Below are positions 36,832-45,398 of a stretch of DNA of 64,000 bases, one piece after another. Under the pieces are notes generated by a model. The model was not told where the DNA came from, did no database searches, and was given only the letters and a program-made list of their open reading frames with translations. The translations under genes were made by a program, and so were the position numbers. The stretch's first letter is position 1. Every line of letters begins with the position of its first letter. This stretch comes from Rugamonas sp045984285 (GTDB lineage: Bacteria > Pseudomonadota > Gammaproteobacteria > Burkholderiales > Burkholderiaceae_D): contig NZ_JBJQIK030000001.1 of assembly GCF_045984285.3 (NCBI RefSeq), positions 708,947 through 772,946 on the forward strand, read 5' to 3'.

Positions 36832-37545
36832 ATGGCCCGCTCCGATCCGATTCCAGCGCCGGAAACCTTGCACCCATCGCTTTGGCTTGCATCGCAACTG
36901 GCGCGCTCCGCTTCCCGCTGTGTGGATACGGGGCATGCCGCCCTGTCCGCCCAGCTGCCGGGCGGCGGCTGGCCGCTGGGATCGCTGAATGAGCTGCTGC
37001 TGGCGCAGTCGGGAATCGGGGAGATGCGTCTGCTGCAGCCGGCGCTGGCGCGCATGAAGCGGCCAGTGGTGCTGGTGCAGCCGCCGCAGATCCCGCAGAC
37101 GCTGGCGATGTCGGCGTTGGGCATGCCGCCTTCGCAGCTGATCTGGGTGCGCAGCAATCCACGCGGCTCGGATGGCTTGTGGGCGGCCGAGCAGATCCTG
37201 CGCAGCGGCAGCTGCGGCGCCGTGCTGCTGTGGTATCAGCATGCGCGCGGCGAGAACCTGCGCCGGCTGCACCTGGCGGCGCAGAGCGGGGAAACGCTGT
37301 TCTGCATGATGCGGCCCCTGTCGGAAGCGCGCGATGCATCGCCGGCGCCGCTGCGCCTGACGCTGGAACCGGCGCCAGGCGGCCTGCAACTGGGCTTCCT
37401 CAAACGGCGCGGGCCGCAGCGGGACGAACCTTTGTTTTTACCTTTATCACCTTCTTCGCTTCATCGACGCCATGCACCTCTGGATCGGCCTGCATCTGCC
37501 CCGGCTTCCGCTGGAAGTGTTCTGTCCGAACTGGTCGGAGGATGA
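36832..37545 (+). CDS. imuA: Translesion synthesis accessory protein ImuA
   Basis: A protein of 237 residues of the ImuA (RecA/SulA-like) family, with the LWLASQLARS N-terminus and GHAALSAQLPGGGWPLGSLNELL (two adjoining motifs). It has no intact Walker A P-loop. ImuA connects the mutasome (ImuB plus DnaE2) to RecA during SOS mutagenesis. It begins 16 bases after a LexA box. Its 3' end overlaps imuB by 74 bases in another frame, a long overlap that suggests tight coupling. Confidence 0.92.
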   Translation: MARSDPIPAPETLHPSLWLASQLARSASRCVDTGHAALSAQLPGGGWPLGSLNELLLAQSGIGEMRLLQPALARMKRPVVLVQPPQIPQTLAMSALGMPPSQLIWVRSNPRGSDGLWAAEQILRSGSCGAVLLWYQHARGENLRRLHLAAQSGETLFCMMRPLSEARDASPAPLRLTLEPAPGGLQLGFLKRRGPQRDEPLFLPLSPSSLHRRHAPLDRPASAPASAGSVLSELVGG

Positions 37546-38944
37546 AGCCTGCACGGTGGTGCTGGAGCAGGAAGGCGTACTGGCGGCCTCGGCCCAGGCA
37601 TTAGCGCTGGGCGTGCGCCCCGGCATGCGGCGCAACGGCGCGCTGCTGATGGCGCCCGATGCGCAGATGATGGAACGCGCACCCCTGCGGGAGGCTGAAG
37701 CCCTGCATGCGGTGGCGATGGCCTTGCTGCAGTACACGCCTCAGGTGGCGGAAGGGGAAGAAGCCACTTTGCTGCTGGATGTGGGGGCGAGCCTGCGCCT
37801 GTTCGGCGGCGTGCGGCGGCTGTGCCGGCTGATCCGGCACACGATGCGGGAGCTGGGTTTTACTGCTGTGCTGAGCTGCGCGCCAACGGGCCGCGCGGCC
37901 TGGCTGCTGGCGCAGGCGGGCGGCGGCCGCTCTTTAACAAAAGAATCCATGCTGCGCAGGCTGGCCGCGGTGCCGCCGGCCGTGCTGCCGCCCGCGCGGC
38001 CCTACCTGGCGTGGCTGGACGGCATCGGCTGTTTCAGCTTTGCGCAGCTGTGCCGCCTGCCGCGCCCAGGCCTGCAGCGGCGCTGCGGCAAGGCGCTGAT
38101 TGCCATGCTCGATGCCGCGCGCGGCGACACGCCGGAAATGTTCGACTGGATCGAAGCGCCGCCCAGCTTCATGGCCAGGCTGGAACTGTTCGACCGCATT
38201 GAGAACGCCGAACTGCTGCTGGCCGGCGCGCGCCGCCTGCTGCAGCAGATGACGGGCTGGCTGTGCGCACGCCAGCTGGCCGTGGAAGGCATCCGCCTCG
38301 CATTGGAACATGAGCGGGGCAGGGTCGCCAAGCCGCCGACGCTGGTGGACATCGCGCTGTCCGAAGCCGTGTGGCACGACGGCCACCTGGTGCGGCTGCT
38401 GAAGGAAAGGCTGGGACGCATCACGCTGGAATCGCCGGTCATCGGGCTGTGCCTGGAGGCCAGTGAAGTCAAGCCGATGGCCCCGCTCAACGACTGCCTG
38501 TTCCCCGAACCGGGCGGCAGCGCGGAAGACCGGCAGCGCCTGCTGGAAGTCCTGGTCGCGCGGCTGGGGCCGGACAACGTGCTGCAGCCGGCGCCGAAAG
38601 CCGATTACCGGCCGGAGCACGCCAATGCCTGGGTGCCGGTGCAGCAGAAGCTGCGGACCGCCGACGTGCTGGCGCAGCTGCCGCCGCAGCCCTTGCCGCG
38701 CCCCACCTGGCTGCTGCCGAAGCCCATTGCACTGATGATGCGCGACCACCGTCCTTTCTACGGTTCGCCCTTGCGCGTGGTGTCCAATGCCGAGCGTATC
38801 GAAGCGGGCTGGTGGAGTGATGCGCAAACCCGCGACTACTTCATCGCGGAAGGCGAGGACCATGTGCATTATTGGGTCTACCGCGAGCGCCTGAGCGGCG
38901 GCGAGGAAGGCCAGCGCTGGTTCCTGCACGGCCTGTTCGGCTAG
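37472..38944 (+). CDS. imuB: Catalytically inactive Y-family polymerase-like protein ImuB
   Basis: A protein of 490 residues with the Y-family layout. The metal-binding acidic residues are lost: the position of the usual first Asp reads GLHLPRLPLEVF, and the SIDE-like motif is replaced by LLLDVGASLRLFG. This is the normal state of ImuB, which acts as a beta-clamp-binding scaffold for DnaE2. The ATG lies inside imuA. The dnaE2 gene itself is not adjacent and begins 12.5 kb downstream with its own LexA box. Confidence 0.93.
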   Translation: MHLWIGLHLPRLPLEVFCPNWSEDEACTVVLEQEGVLAASAQALALGVRPGMRRNGALLMAPDAQMMERAPLREAEALHAVAMALLQYTPQVAEGEEATLLLDVGASLRLFGGVRRLCRLIRHTMRELGFTAVLSCAPTGRAAWLLAQAGGGRSLTKESMLRRLAAVPPAVLPPARPYLAWLDGIGCFSFAQLCRLPRPGLQRRCGKALIAMLDAARGDTPEMFDWIEAPPSFMARLELFDRIENAELLLAGARRLLQQMTGWLCARQLAVEGIRLALEHERGRVAKPPTLVDIALSEAVWHDGHLVRLLKERLGRITLESPVIGLCLEASEVKPMAPLNDCLFPEPGGSAEDRQRLLEVLVARLGPDNVLQPAPKADYRPEHANAWVPVQQKLRTADVLAQLPPQPLPRPTWLLPKPIALMMRDHRPFYGSPLRVVSNAERIEAGWWSDAQTRDYFIAEGEDHVHYWVYRERLSGGEEGQRWFLHGLFG

Positions 38945-39014
38945 CGCTTGCGGCCTCTTGCCCACGGCCGGGTTCTGGTGCAAAGTAGGCGCAACGCCTC
39001 AACAGGAGCCTCCC

Positions 39015-39776
39015 ATGCGAGCAGAACGTCAGGAATTCAACGGCGCCCACGGCCATAAACTCGCCGCGCGGCTCGATGCGCCGGATGGCGCCATCCGCGC
39101 TTACGCACTGTTCGCGCACTGTTTCACCTGCGGCAAGGACGTGTTTGCCGCGAGCCGCATCGCGCAGGCGCTGACCGACCATGGCATTGCAGTGCTGCGC
39201 TTCGATTTCACGGGGCTCGGCGCCAGCGAGGGCGATTTCGCCAACACCAATTTTTCCTCGAACGTGGCGGACCTGCTTGCCGCGGCGGACTACCTGCGTG
39301 AACGCTATGAAGCGCCGAAACTCCTCATCGGCCACAGCCTCGGCGGCGCCGCCACGCTGGCCGTGGCGGAGGACGTGCCGGAAGCGCGCGCCGTCGTCAC
39401 CATTGCCGCGCCGAGCGATCCGGGCCACGTCACGCATATGTTCAGCGAGCATATCGACGCCATCACGAACGATGGCGAAGCCCAGGTGCAGCTGGCGGGC
39501 CGCCCTTTCCGCATCAAGAAGCAGTTCCTGGAAGACGTGGCGGAAAGCAAGCTGAAGACAAAAATCGGCGCGCTGCGCAAGGCGCTGCTGGTGATGCACG
39601 CACCGGGCGACGATACCGTGGGCATCGGCAATGCGCTCGACATCTTCACGGCGGCCAAGCACCCGAAAAGCTTCATCTCGCTGGACGATGCCGACCACCT
39701 GCTGACGAGGCGTGAGGATGCCGTCTACGTCGCCCGCCTGATCGCCGCGTGGAGCGAGCGCTACCTGCGCGATTAA
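39015..39776 (+). CDS. Alpha/beta hydrolase
   Basis: A protein of 253 residues with the alpha/beta hydrolase fold. The nucleophile elbow is GHSLGG, the oxyanion region is FAHCFTCGKD and the likely histidine is in LDDADHLLTRRED. Close relatives often carry a fused C-terminal OsmC domain; here the protein ends after the hydrolase. There is no signal peptide. AGGAG lies 7 bases before the ATG. Its stop overlaps the convergent glutathione transferase stop by 4 bases. The substrate is unknown. Confidence 0.9.
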   Translation: MRAERQEFNGAHGHKLAARLDAPDGAIRAYALFAHCFTCGKDVFAASRIAQALTDHGIAVLRFDFTGLGASEGDFANTNFSSNVADLLAAADYLRERYEAPKLLIGHSLGGAATLAVAEDVPEARAVVTIAAPSDPGHVTHMFSEHIDAITNDGEAQVQLAGRPFRIKKQFLEDVAESKLKTKIGALRKALLVMHAPGDDTVGIGNALDIFTAAKHPKSFISLDDADHLLTRREDAVYVARLIAAWSERYLRD

Positions 39777-40393
39777 CCAGGCTTCCAGGCCATGCCGCGC
39801 TCCACGGCAGGGCGTGAGCCCACCAGGGACAGCCAGCGCTGCAGCGCCGGCTTGTTGTCCAGCCGTTCCGCCAGCACGGCCTTCATGCGCGTGGCGGCGG
39901 CCTGGGCCCAGGTATAGCAGGCAATATCGGCAATCGTAAACTCCTCGCCTGCCACGTAGCGCGAGTTGCCGAGCTGTTTGTCCAGCACCGTCAGCAGGCG
40001 GTCCGCTTCCTTGACGAAGCGCTCGGTGGCGAAGGCGTCGTCCTGCTTCGTGAAATAGCCGAGCTGCCCCAGCATCGGGCCAAGGCCGCCGATCTGCCAG
40101 TGCAGCCATTGCAGCGCCTTGTAGCGTTCCGGGCCGGCCGGCGCCAGCAACTGGCCGGACTTCTCCGCCAGATAAGTGAGAATCGCGCCGCTTTCGAACA
40201 GGGCCAGCGGGCCGGCCTCGTCGTCGACCATCGCGGGAATTTTGTTATTCGGCGAAATGGCGAGAAACTCCGGCCGGAACTGTTCATCCTTGCCGATATT
40301 CACCGGCACGATGCGGTAGGGCAGCCCAAGCTCCTCCAGCATGATGAGCGGCTTGCGGCCATTGGGCGTGGTCCAGGTATGAAGTGTGATCAT
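39773..40393 (-). CDS. Glutathione S-transferase family protein
   Basis: A protein of 206 residues. The thioredoxin-like N-terminal domain (MITLHTWTTPNGRKPLIML) contains NNKIPAMVDDE and the glutathione-binding LFESGAILTYLAEKSG. The C-terminal helical domain ends with ERGMAWKPG, which resembles the YghU/YfcG bacterial group. Those proteins act as disulfide-bond reductases with glutathione. A strong AGGAGG site precedes the ATG. It is convergent with the hydrolase gene. Confidence 0.93.
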   Translation of the reverse strand: MITLHTWTTPNGRKPLIMLEELGLPYRIVPVNIGKDEQFRPEFLAISPNNKIPAMVDDEAGPLALFESGAILTYLAEKSGQLLAPAGPERYKALQWLHWQIGGLGPMLGQLGYFTKQDDAFATERFVKEADRLLTVLDKQLGNSRYVAGEEFTIADIACYTWAQAAATRMKAVLAERLDNKPALQRWLSLVGSRPAVERGMAWKPG

Positions 40394-40435
40394 GTACAGC
40401 CTCCTGAGGCTGCACTGTAGCGAAGGGGAGGGAAG

Positions 40436-40459
40436 GCGGGCGCACCGGTGCGCGCCCGC
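40436..40459. terminator. GC-rich hairpin between the M61 peptidase and GST genes
   Basis: GCGGGCGCAC (40436-40445) pairs with GTGCGCGCCCGC (40448-40459), with a two-base bulge. It lies 8 bases after the peptidase stop on the minus strand. No T-tract follows. Confidence 0.4.
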
Positions 40460-40466
40460 GTACAGC

Positions 40467-42359
40467 TTATTTCGCCTTGAGGATGGCTTCCAGGCGGTCC
40501 GGCGTGCCCTCGATGCGCTCCAGGCGCGGATACTTCAGGCCGTCGTGGTAATCCAGCGCCACGGTGCGGTAGTCGTTGCCCTGCTTAACCAGCAGTTCGA
40601 TCGGCTTCTTGTCCGTCCTGGCCGCGGTGATGGCGGAGCGCAGCAGTTCGGCCTTGTAGGCGCGGCCGTTCACGGCCAGCACCGTGGTATTGCCGGACAG
40701 GCCGGCCTTGAAGCCCACGCCGTCCCACACCAGGCCTGACACCTTGCCGTCGCTGCCCAGCGAGAAGCCCAGGGAATACTGGAAATTCGCGATCTTGGCG
40801 CGGTCTTCCGCCATTTTGAGGAAGTCGGTCGGCTTCTCGGCAAACACCAGCTTCCAGCCGGAGCGCGCCAGGCCGTCCAGCGGCGCAGGACCGGTGTTCT
40901 CGACGCGGGTGCGCAGGAAAGGCGCCCAGTCGAAAGCCTGCACATCGTTGAGGAACTTCACCACGTCGTCAAAGGTATAGTGTTCGGCGGTGGCCTTGCC
41001 GTCCTTCACGCCGAAGAACTTGCTGGCGAAATCGTCGAGCGAGCGCTTGTCGCCGGACAGTTCGCGGATCTTGGAATCCACGTCCAGCCAGATCAGCAGG
41101 CCTTCGGAGTAATAGTCCTCGCTGCGCTGCCAGTTCGGCCATACCTGCGGGCGGCGCTGGCTGATGATGGGGTCATTGGTGGTGTCCACCAGCGGACGCC
41201 AGCTGCGGCCCTGTACATTCGAGTAGGCAGCGGCGGTGGCGGCGATCATGTCGCGCACGCTGGCCGTCTTCACCAGGCCGGAGCGGGAGGCCAGGACCTG
41301 GCCCCAGTACTGCGTCTGGCCCTCGTACACCCACAGCAGGCTGTTGTCCAGCGGGGTATTGAAGTTCGGCACGTCCTGGCCTTTCGGGCGGCGGAACTTG
41401 CCGTTCCAGGAGTGCGTGAATTCATGCGGCAGCAGGGTGCGCACCGGCTCGGACTTGGTCCAGTCGGTGAAGTAGTCCGGCTTCACGCCGTTCTCGCTGG
41501 ATTGGTGGTGCTCGCGGCCGATGCCGCCGAAGTCATCGCTCAGCGCGAACAGGAAATCGTAGTGGGCGTAGTGCTGCGAACCGAACAGCTTGTAGGCCTG
41601 CTTGACCATGGCGCGGTGCGCTTCCACCTGCTCCGGCTTGGCTTCCAGCGCCTCCGGCGTATCGGCGACGATGTTCAGGTTGACGGGAATCTTCGCGCCC
41701 GGATCGAGGTCGATGCGCTTGAAGTAGCGGCCGGCAAACACCGGCGAATCGACGAAGGTTTCCACGTCGGTGGTCTTGAACTGCACTTCATCGCCGTTGC
41801 GGCCGGCGGTTTCCAGGGCGGTGCCGTACTGCCAGCCGGCCGGCAGTTTCATCGTGGTCTGGATCGGAATCTGGCGCGTGTGATAACCGGCCGGATACAT
41901 GGTCATCGACTGCCACTGGATGCCGATGATGTCCTGCGTTACCGCGATGCGGCCCTGGCCGCCTTCGGTCGGCGACAGGTGCTGGTATTCCACGTCCAGC
42001 GTCTTCGTGCCGGACGGTACGTCTACCTGGAAGGCATACACGTTCAGCGGATCGCGCTTCCACGCCACGGGTTTGCCATTGGCCGACACCTTGAGCCCTG
42101 CCAGCTGGTGGATGGCGCCGGTCGGGCCGTGCTGGGCCGTCACCCACTGCGGATAAAGCAGGATCAGCTTGCCCGGCCTGACGGGAATCGACTGCTGGAT
42201 GCGGAACACGTGCTGTGTCGTGTCCGACGCATCGATCTTCATCTGGATCGTGCCCGGATAAGGCTGGTCAAGCGATTTGGGCAGCGGCTCGGCGCAGGCG
42301 AAGGCGGCAGACAACAGCAGGGGCAGCAGGGCAAGGCGAGGAGTCAAAGGCTGGGTCAT
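40467..42359 (-). CDS. M61-family glycyl-aminopeptidase-like metallopeptidase
   Basis: A protein of 630 residues with an N-terminal signal peptide (LALLPLLLSAAFACAEPL) that should export it to the periplasm. The zinc motif HEFTHSWN begins at His312, and a glutamate in VYEGQTQYWG provides the third ligand. A C-terminal PDZ-like domain (about 520-600) is present, as in the family. It is predicted to trim short peptides. The start at 42359 is chosen because the signal peptide begins there; an earlier in-frame start adds 14 residues of poor character. Confidence 0.92.
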   Translation of the reverse strand: MTQPLTPRLALLPLLLSAAFACAEPLPKSLDQPYPGTIQMKIDASDTTQHVFRIQQSIPVRPGKLILLYPQWVTAQHGPTGAIHQLAGLKVSANGKPVAWKRDPLNVYAFQVDVPSGTKTLDVEYQHLSPTEGGQGRIAVTQDIIGIQWQSMTMYPAGYHTRQIPIQTTMKLPAGWQYGTALETAGRNGDEVQFKTTDVETFVDSPVFAGRYFKRIDLDPGAKIPVNLNIVADTPEALEAKPEQVEAHRAMVKQAYKLFGSQHYAHYDFLFALSDDFGGIGREHHQSSENGVKPDYFTDWTKSEPVRTLLPHEFTHSWNGKFRRPKGQDVPNFNTPLDNSLLWVYEGQTQYWGQVLASRSGLVKTASVRDMIAATAAAYSNVQGRSWRPLVDTTNDPIISQRRPQVWPNWQRSEDYYSEGLLIWLDVDSKIRELSGDKRSLDDFASKFFGVKDGKATAEHYTFDDVVKFLNDVQAFDWAPFLRTRVENTGPAPLDGLARSGWKLVFAEKPTDFLKMAEDRAKIANFQYSLGFSLGSDGKVSGLVWDGVGFKAGLSGNTTVLAVNGRAYKAELLRSAITAARTDKKPIELLVKQGNDYRTVALDYHDGLKYPRLERIEGTPDRLEAILKAK

Positions 42360-42458
42360 TGTCGTAGGGAAAGTAATGGTCCAAGCCGGCGAGTGTAGCA
42401 CGCTGAAAATGCTGGATGTTTCAAAAAGTAACAGGCCAGAATTTTTTCAAAAAATCCC

Positions 42459-42488
42459 CTTGAAAACATTTTTGGGCAACCGTATATC
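42459..42488 (+). promoter_or_regulatory. Promoter of the hsp20 gene, sigma-32/sigma-70 type
   Basis: CTTGAAA (42459-42465) matches the heat-shock sigma -35 consensus exactly. TATATC (42483-42488) lies 17 bases after TTGAAA and fits a sigma-70 -10; the heat-shock -10 CCCCAT is not evident. A dual or housekeeping promoter is possible. Confidence 0.55.
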
Positions 42489-42493
42489 GGATC

Positions 42494-42553
42494 CAGCGGT
42501 TGCCCAGAAGGGGACCGCCAACATATATCGCTTAATTTGAAAGGATATTTATC
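42494..42553 (+). promoter_or_regulatory. ROSE-like RNA thermometer in the hsp20 leader
   Basis: The leader forms two hairpins. The first pairs GCGGT (42496-42500) with ACCGC (42514-42518). The second pairs ATATC-g-CTT (42525-42533) with AAG-GATAT (42541-42548), leaving one bulged G and burying the Shine-Dalgarno AAGGA. The anti-SD strand contains UCGCU, which fits the UYGCU signature of ROSE elements, including their characteristic bulged G. Confidence 0.72.
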
Positions 42554-43018
42554 ATGCGTACTTTTGACCTCACTCCCCTGTACCGTACCGCCATTGGTTT
42601 CGACCGCCTGGCCCAGCTGCTGAACGACGCCCAGCGCGGCGACGCCCAGCCCAGCTACCCTCCATACAATATCGAACTGGTCTCGGAAGACCAGTACCGC
42701 ATTGTGATGGCGCTGGCCGGCTTCGACCGCAACGAGATCGACATCACTTCCGAACGTGATTCCCTGCACATCGTCGGCCGCAAGCAGCGCGACGGCGTGG
42801 AGCGCACCTATCTGCACCGCGGCATCGCGGCCCGCGATTTCGAGCAGCGCTTCCAGCTGGCGAACCACGTGAAAGTGACCGGCGCGTCCTTCAACAACGG
42901 CATGCTCACCATCGAACTGCAGCGTGAAGTGCCGGAAGCCCTGAAGCCGCGCAAGATCGCGATCGACGGCATGACCAATAACGTGACTGCCCTGGAGCAG
43001 CCACGCGAAGCAGCGTAA
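42554..43018 (+). CDS. Small heat-shock protein, Hsp20/IbpA family
   Basis: A protein of 154 residues. The N-terminus MRTFDLTPLYRTAIGFDRL is typical of IbpA. The alpha-crystallin domain spans about 35-125 and includes YRIVMALAGFDRNEIDI and NGMLTIELQREVPEAL. The C-terminal arm carries KPRKIAI, close to the usual I-x-I anchor. It holds unfolding proteins during heat stress. Both a heat-shock-like promoter element and an RNA thermometer precede it, so control appears to be double. Confidence 0.95.
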   Translation: MRTFDLTPLYRTAIGFDRLAQLLNDAQRGDAQPSYPPYNIELVSEDQYRIVMALAGFDRNEIDITSERDSLHIVGRKQRDGVERTYLHRGIAARDFEQRFQLANHVKVTGASFNNGMLTIELQREVPEALKPRKIAIDGMTNNVTALEQPREAA

Positions 43019-43056
43019 TACGGCGCGGGCCCCGGCCCGCTCTATAGCAGTGCTAC

Positions 43057-43077
43057 AGGCCGGGTTTATCCCGGCCT
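43057..43077 (+). terminator. Hairpin downstream of the hsp20 gene
   Basis: AGGCCGGG (43057-43064) pairs with CCCGGCCT (43070-43077) around a five-base loop. Only two T residues follow. It lies 38 bases after the stop. Confidence 0.5.
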
Positions 43078-43098
43078 TCGCACGTCTGGAGCGCGCCG

Positions 43099-43138
43099 CT
43101 TAAGCGCCGCGTAAGGCAGAGATTAAGCAGCGCCTAAG
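43099..43138 (+). promoter_or_regulatory. Array of four TTAAG-like half-sites upstream of the HtrA-type protease gene
   Basis: CTTAAG (43099), CGTAAG (43110), ATTAAG (43122) and CCTAAG (43133) are spaced 11, 12 and 11 bases apart. They form two tandem copies of the YTTAAK-N5-YTTAAK box used by PmrA/QseB-type OmpR-family regulators. The last half-site ends 54 bases before the protease ATG and would overlap a promoter -35 region if TATTGA at 43151-43156 is the -10. The regulator is probably the one encoded at 44739. Confidence 0.6.
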
Positions 43139-43191
43139 CTTGCGGGCCCATATTGAATACATCAGTAATCATTCAATTCGGGAGTGCAGCA

Positions 43192-44703
43192 ATGCGTAAC
43201 GATAAACACTTCGGACCCTTTACCTTCAAGCGCCTTGTCGCAGCACTGGCCGCCGTCGGCGTGCTGGGCGCAGGCGCCGCCATCGCCGTGCAGCGCAACC
43301 TGGCGCCGTCCGCGCCGCAAGCCGTGGCCGCCGCACCGGCGCCCGCCGTGCCGGCCAATGCCGCCGCCGGCGCTCCGGCCCCCACCCCGGCGCCCATGAT
43401 TGCGCTGCCGGACTTCAGCGTGATCGCTTCGCGCAACGGCCCGGCCGTGGTGAATATCAGCACCACCGGCAGCGTGCGCACCGCCATGGATGGCGCCGAG
43501 GAGCCCTTTGCCGACGACCCCTTCGCCGAATTCTTCCGCCGCTTCCAGGGCCCGCAGCGCGGTGGCCGTGATATTCCCAGCCATGGCGTGGGCTCCGGCT
43601 TCATCGTCAGCGCGGACGGCATCATCCTGACCAATGCCCACGTGGTGCGCGGCGCGCGCGAGGTAACGGTCAAGCTGACCGACCGCCGCGAGTTCCGCGC
43701 CAAGGTGCTGGGCTCCGATCCGAAAACGGACGTGGCCGTGCTGAAAATCGATGCGAAGAATCTGCCCGTGGTGCCACTGGGCCGGTCCACCGACCTCAAG
43801 GTTGGTGAGTGGGTGCTGGCGATCGGCTCGCCGTTCGGTCTGGAGAGTACCGTAACGGCGGGCGTCGTCAGCGCCAAGGGGCGCTCGCTGCCGGATGACA
43901 GCAATGTGCCCTTCATCCAGACCGACGTGGCGGTGAATCCCGGTAACTCCGGCGGCCCGCTGTTCAATACGCGCGGCGAGGTGGTGGGCATCAACTCGCA
44001 GATCTACAGCCAGACCGGCGGCTACCAGGGCCTGTCCTTCGCCATCCCGATCGACCTGGCCACCCGCATCAAGGACCAGATCGTCGCCACCGGCAAGGTG
44101 GTGCACGCCCGCCTCGGCGTGACGGTGCAGGAAGTGAATCAGGGCTTTGCCGACTCCTTCAACCTGGAGTCGCCGGAAGGCGCGCTGGTGGCGAATGTGG
44201 AATCCGGCAGTCCGGCCGAACAGGCCGGCCTGAAGGCGGGTGACGTGATCCGCAAATTGAACGGCCAGAAAATCGTGGCCTCGGGCGACCTGCCCGCACA
44301 GGTGGCATTGGCCACGCCGGGCGACAAGGTCACGCTGGAAGTCTGGCGCCAGGGTAAGCCGGTGATCCTGAACGGCAAACTGGGCAGCGCGAATGACCGC
44401 AGCCTGGCCGGCGCCGAGAAGCGGGAGGCTGCATCAAAGCTGCGCCTCGGCCTCGCCCTGCGGCCGCTTGATCCGGTGGAGCGGCGCCAGGCCGGCCTGC
44501 CTTCCGGCCTGGTGATCGAGAACGCGGGCGGCGCCGCCGCCAACGCGGGCGTGGAGCCGGGCGATGTGCTGCTGTCGGTGAACGGCCGCCCGGTCAACAC
44601 CATCGACCAGGTGCGCGAAATGGTGTCGAAGTCCGAGAAGTCGGTGGCCCTGCTGATCCTGCGCGGCGGTGAGCGCATTTTTATTCCGGTACGATTGGGA
44701 TAA
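43192..44703 (+). CDS. Do/DegQ-family periplasmic serine endoprotease
   Basis: A protein of 503 residues. An uncleaved or cleaved N-terminal export segment (about 14-33, KRLVAALAAVGVLGAGAAIA) is followed by an Ala/Pro linker. The trypsin-like domain has His150 (TNAHVV), Asp180 (KTDVAVLKID) and Ser253 (NPGNSGGPL). Two PDZ domains follow (about 300-395 and 410-503). It degrades or refolds damaged envelope proteins. GGGAGTG lies ahead of the ATG; an upstream TTG extension is rejected. It is followed by a two-component pair after 35 bases, so the three genes are likely one operon. Confidence 0.94.
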   Translation: MRNDKHFGPFTFKRLVAALAAVGVLGAGAAIAVQRNLAPSAPQAVAAAPAPAVPANAAAGAPAPTPAPMIALPDFSVIASRNGPAVVNISTTGSVRTAMDGAEEPFADDPFAEFFRRFQGPQRGGRDIPSHGVGSGFIVSADGIILTNAHVVRGAREVTVKLTDRREFRAKVLGSDPKTDVAVLKIDAKNLPVVPLGRSTDLKVGEWVLAIGSPFGLESTVTAGVVSAKGRSLPDDSNVPFIQTDVAVNPGNSGGPLFNTRGEVVGINSQIYSQTGGYQGLSFAIPIDLATRIKDQIVATGKVVHARLGVTVQEVNQGFADSFNLESPEGALVANVESGSPAEQAGLKAGDVIRKLNGQKIVASGDLPAQVALATPGDKVTLEVWRQGKPVILNGKLGSANDRSLAGAEKREAASKLRLGLALRPLDPVERRQAGLPSGLVIENAGGAAANAGVEPGDVLLSVNGRPVNTIDQVREMVSKSEKSVALLILRGGERIFIPVRLG

Positions 44704-44738
44704 ACTGCGCCCCGTAGACAACAAGGAAAGGCTAGACC

Positions 44739-45398
44739 ATGCGGCTGCTGCTGGTAGAAGACGACACCATGATCGGCGAGGTAGTGCTCGACCTGCTGAG
44801 GGCCGAGCATTACGCCGTCGACTGGGTCAAGGACGGCGCCATGGCCGATACGGCGCTGCAGACGCAGACCTACGACCTGGTGCTGCTGGACCTCGGCCTG
44901 CCGAAGAAGGACGGCCTGGAGGTGCTGCGCTCCATGCGCTCCCGCAAGGAGCTGACCCCGGTGCTGGTGGCTACCGCGCGCGACGCGGTGGACCAGCGCA
45001 TCGCAGGGCTCGATGCGGGCGCCGACGACTATGTGCTGAAACCCTATGACCTGGACGAGCTGCTGGCGCGCATCCGCGCGCTGCTGCGCCGTTCCGCGGG
45101 CCGCGCCGAACCGGTGTTCGAGCACAAGGGCGTGAGCATCAACCCGCAGACGCGGGAAGTGATCAACAACGGCCAGCCGGTCAACCTGTCGGCCCGTGAA
45201 TGGGCGGTGCTGGAGGCGCTGATCGCCCGTCCCGGCATCGTGCTGTCGCGCGCCCAGCTGGAAGAAAAGCTGTACAGCTGGAAGGATGAAGTGAACAGCA
45301 ATGCGGTCGAGGTCTATATCCACGGCCTGCGCAAGAAGCTGGGCAGCGAACTGATACAGAATGTGCGTGGCCTCGGCTACATGGTGCCCAAGCTATGA
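44739..45398 (+). CDS. OmpR-family response regulator, QseB/PmrA-like
   Basis: A protein of 219 residues. The receiver domain has Glu7-Asp8-Asp9 and phosphoacceptor Asp51 in LVLLDLGLPKKDG. The C-terminal winged helix includes LSAREWAVLEALIARPG and EVYIHGLRKKLG. This family commonly binds CTTAAG-like direct repeats, and such an array lies upstream of the protease gene. It overlaps the kinase gene by 4 bases. It probably activates its own operon under envelope stress; the signal is unknown. Confidence 0.94.
   Translation: MRLLLVEDDTMIGEVVLDLLRAEHYAVDWVKDGAMADTALQTQTYDLVLLDLGLPKKDGLEVLRSMRSRKELTPVLVATARDAVDQRIAGLDAGADDYVLKPYDLDELLARIRALLRRSAGRAEPVFEHKGVSINPQTREVINNGQPVNLSAREWAVLEALIARPGIVLSRAQLEEKLYSWKDEVNSNAVEVYIHGLRKKLGSELIQNVRGLGYMVPKL

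Noticed and set aside
37472..37545. Frameshift or sequencing error at the imuA-imuB overlap
   Set aside because: Both proteins are full length with proper ends, so the 74-base overlap is more likely genuine.
39773..39776. Loss of an OsmC domain by truncation of the alpha/beta hydrolase at its overlap with the GST gene
   Set aside because: The hydrolase domain is complete, and free-standing forms exist; no OsmC remnant is found in any frame nearby.
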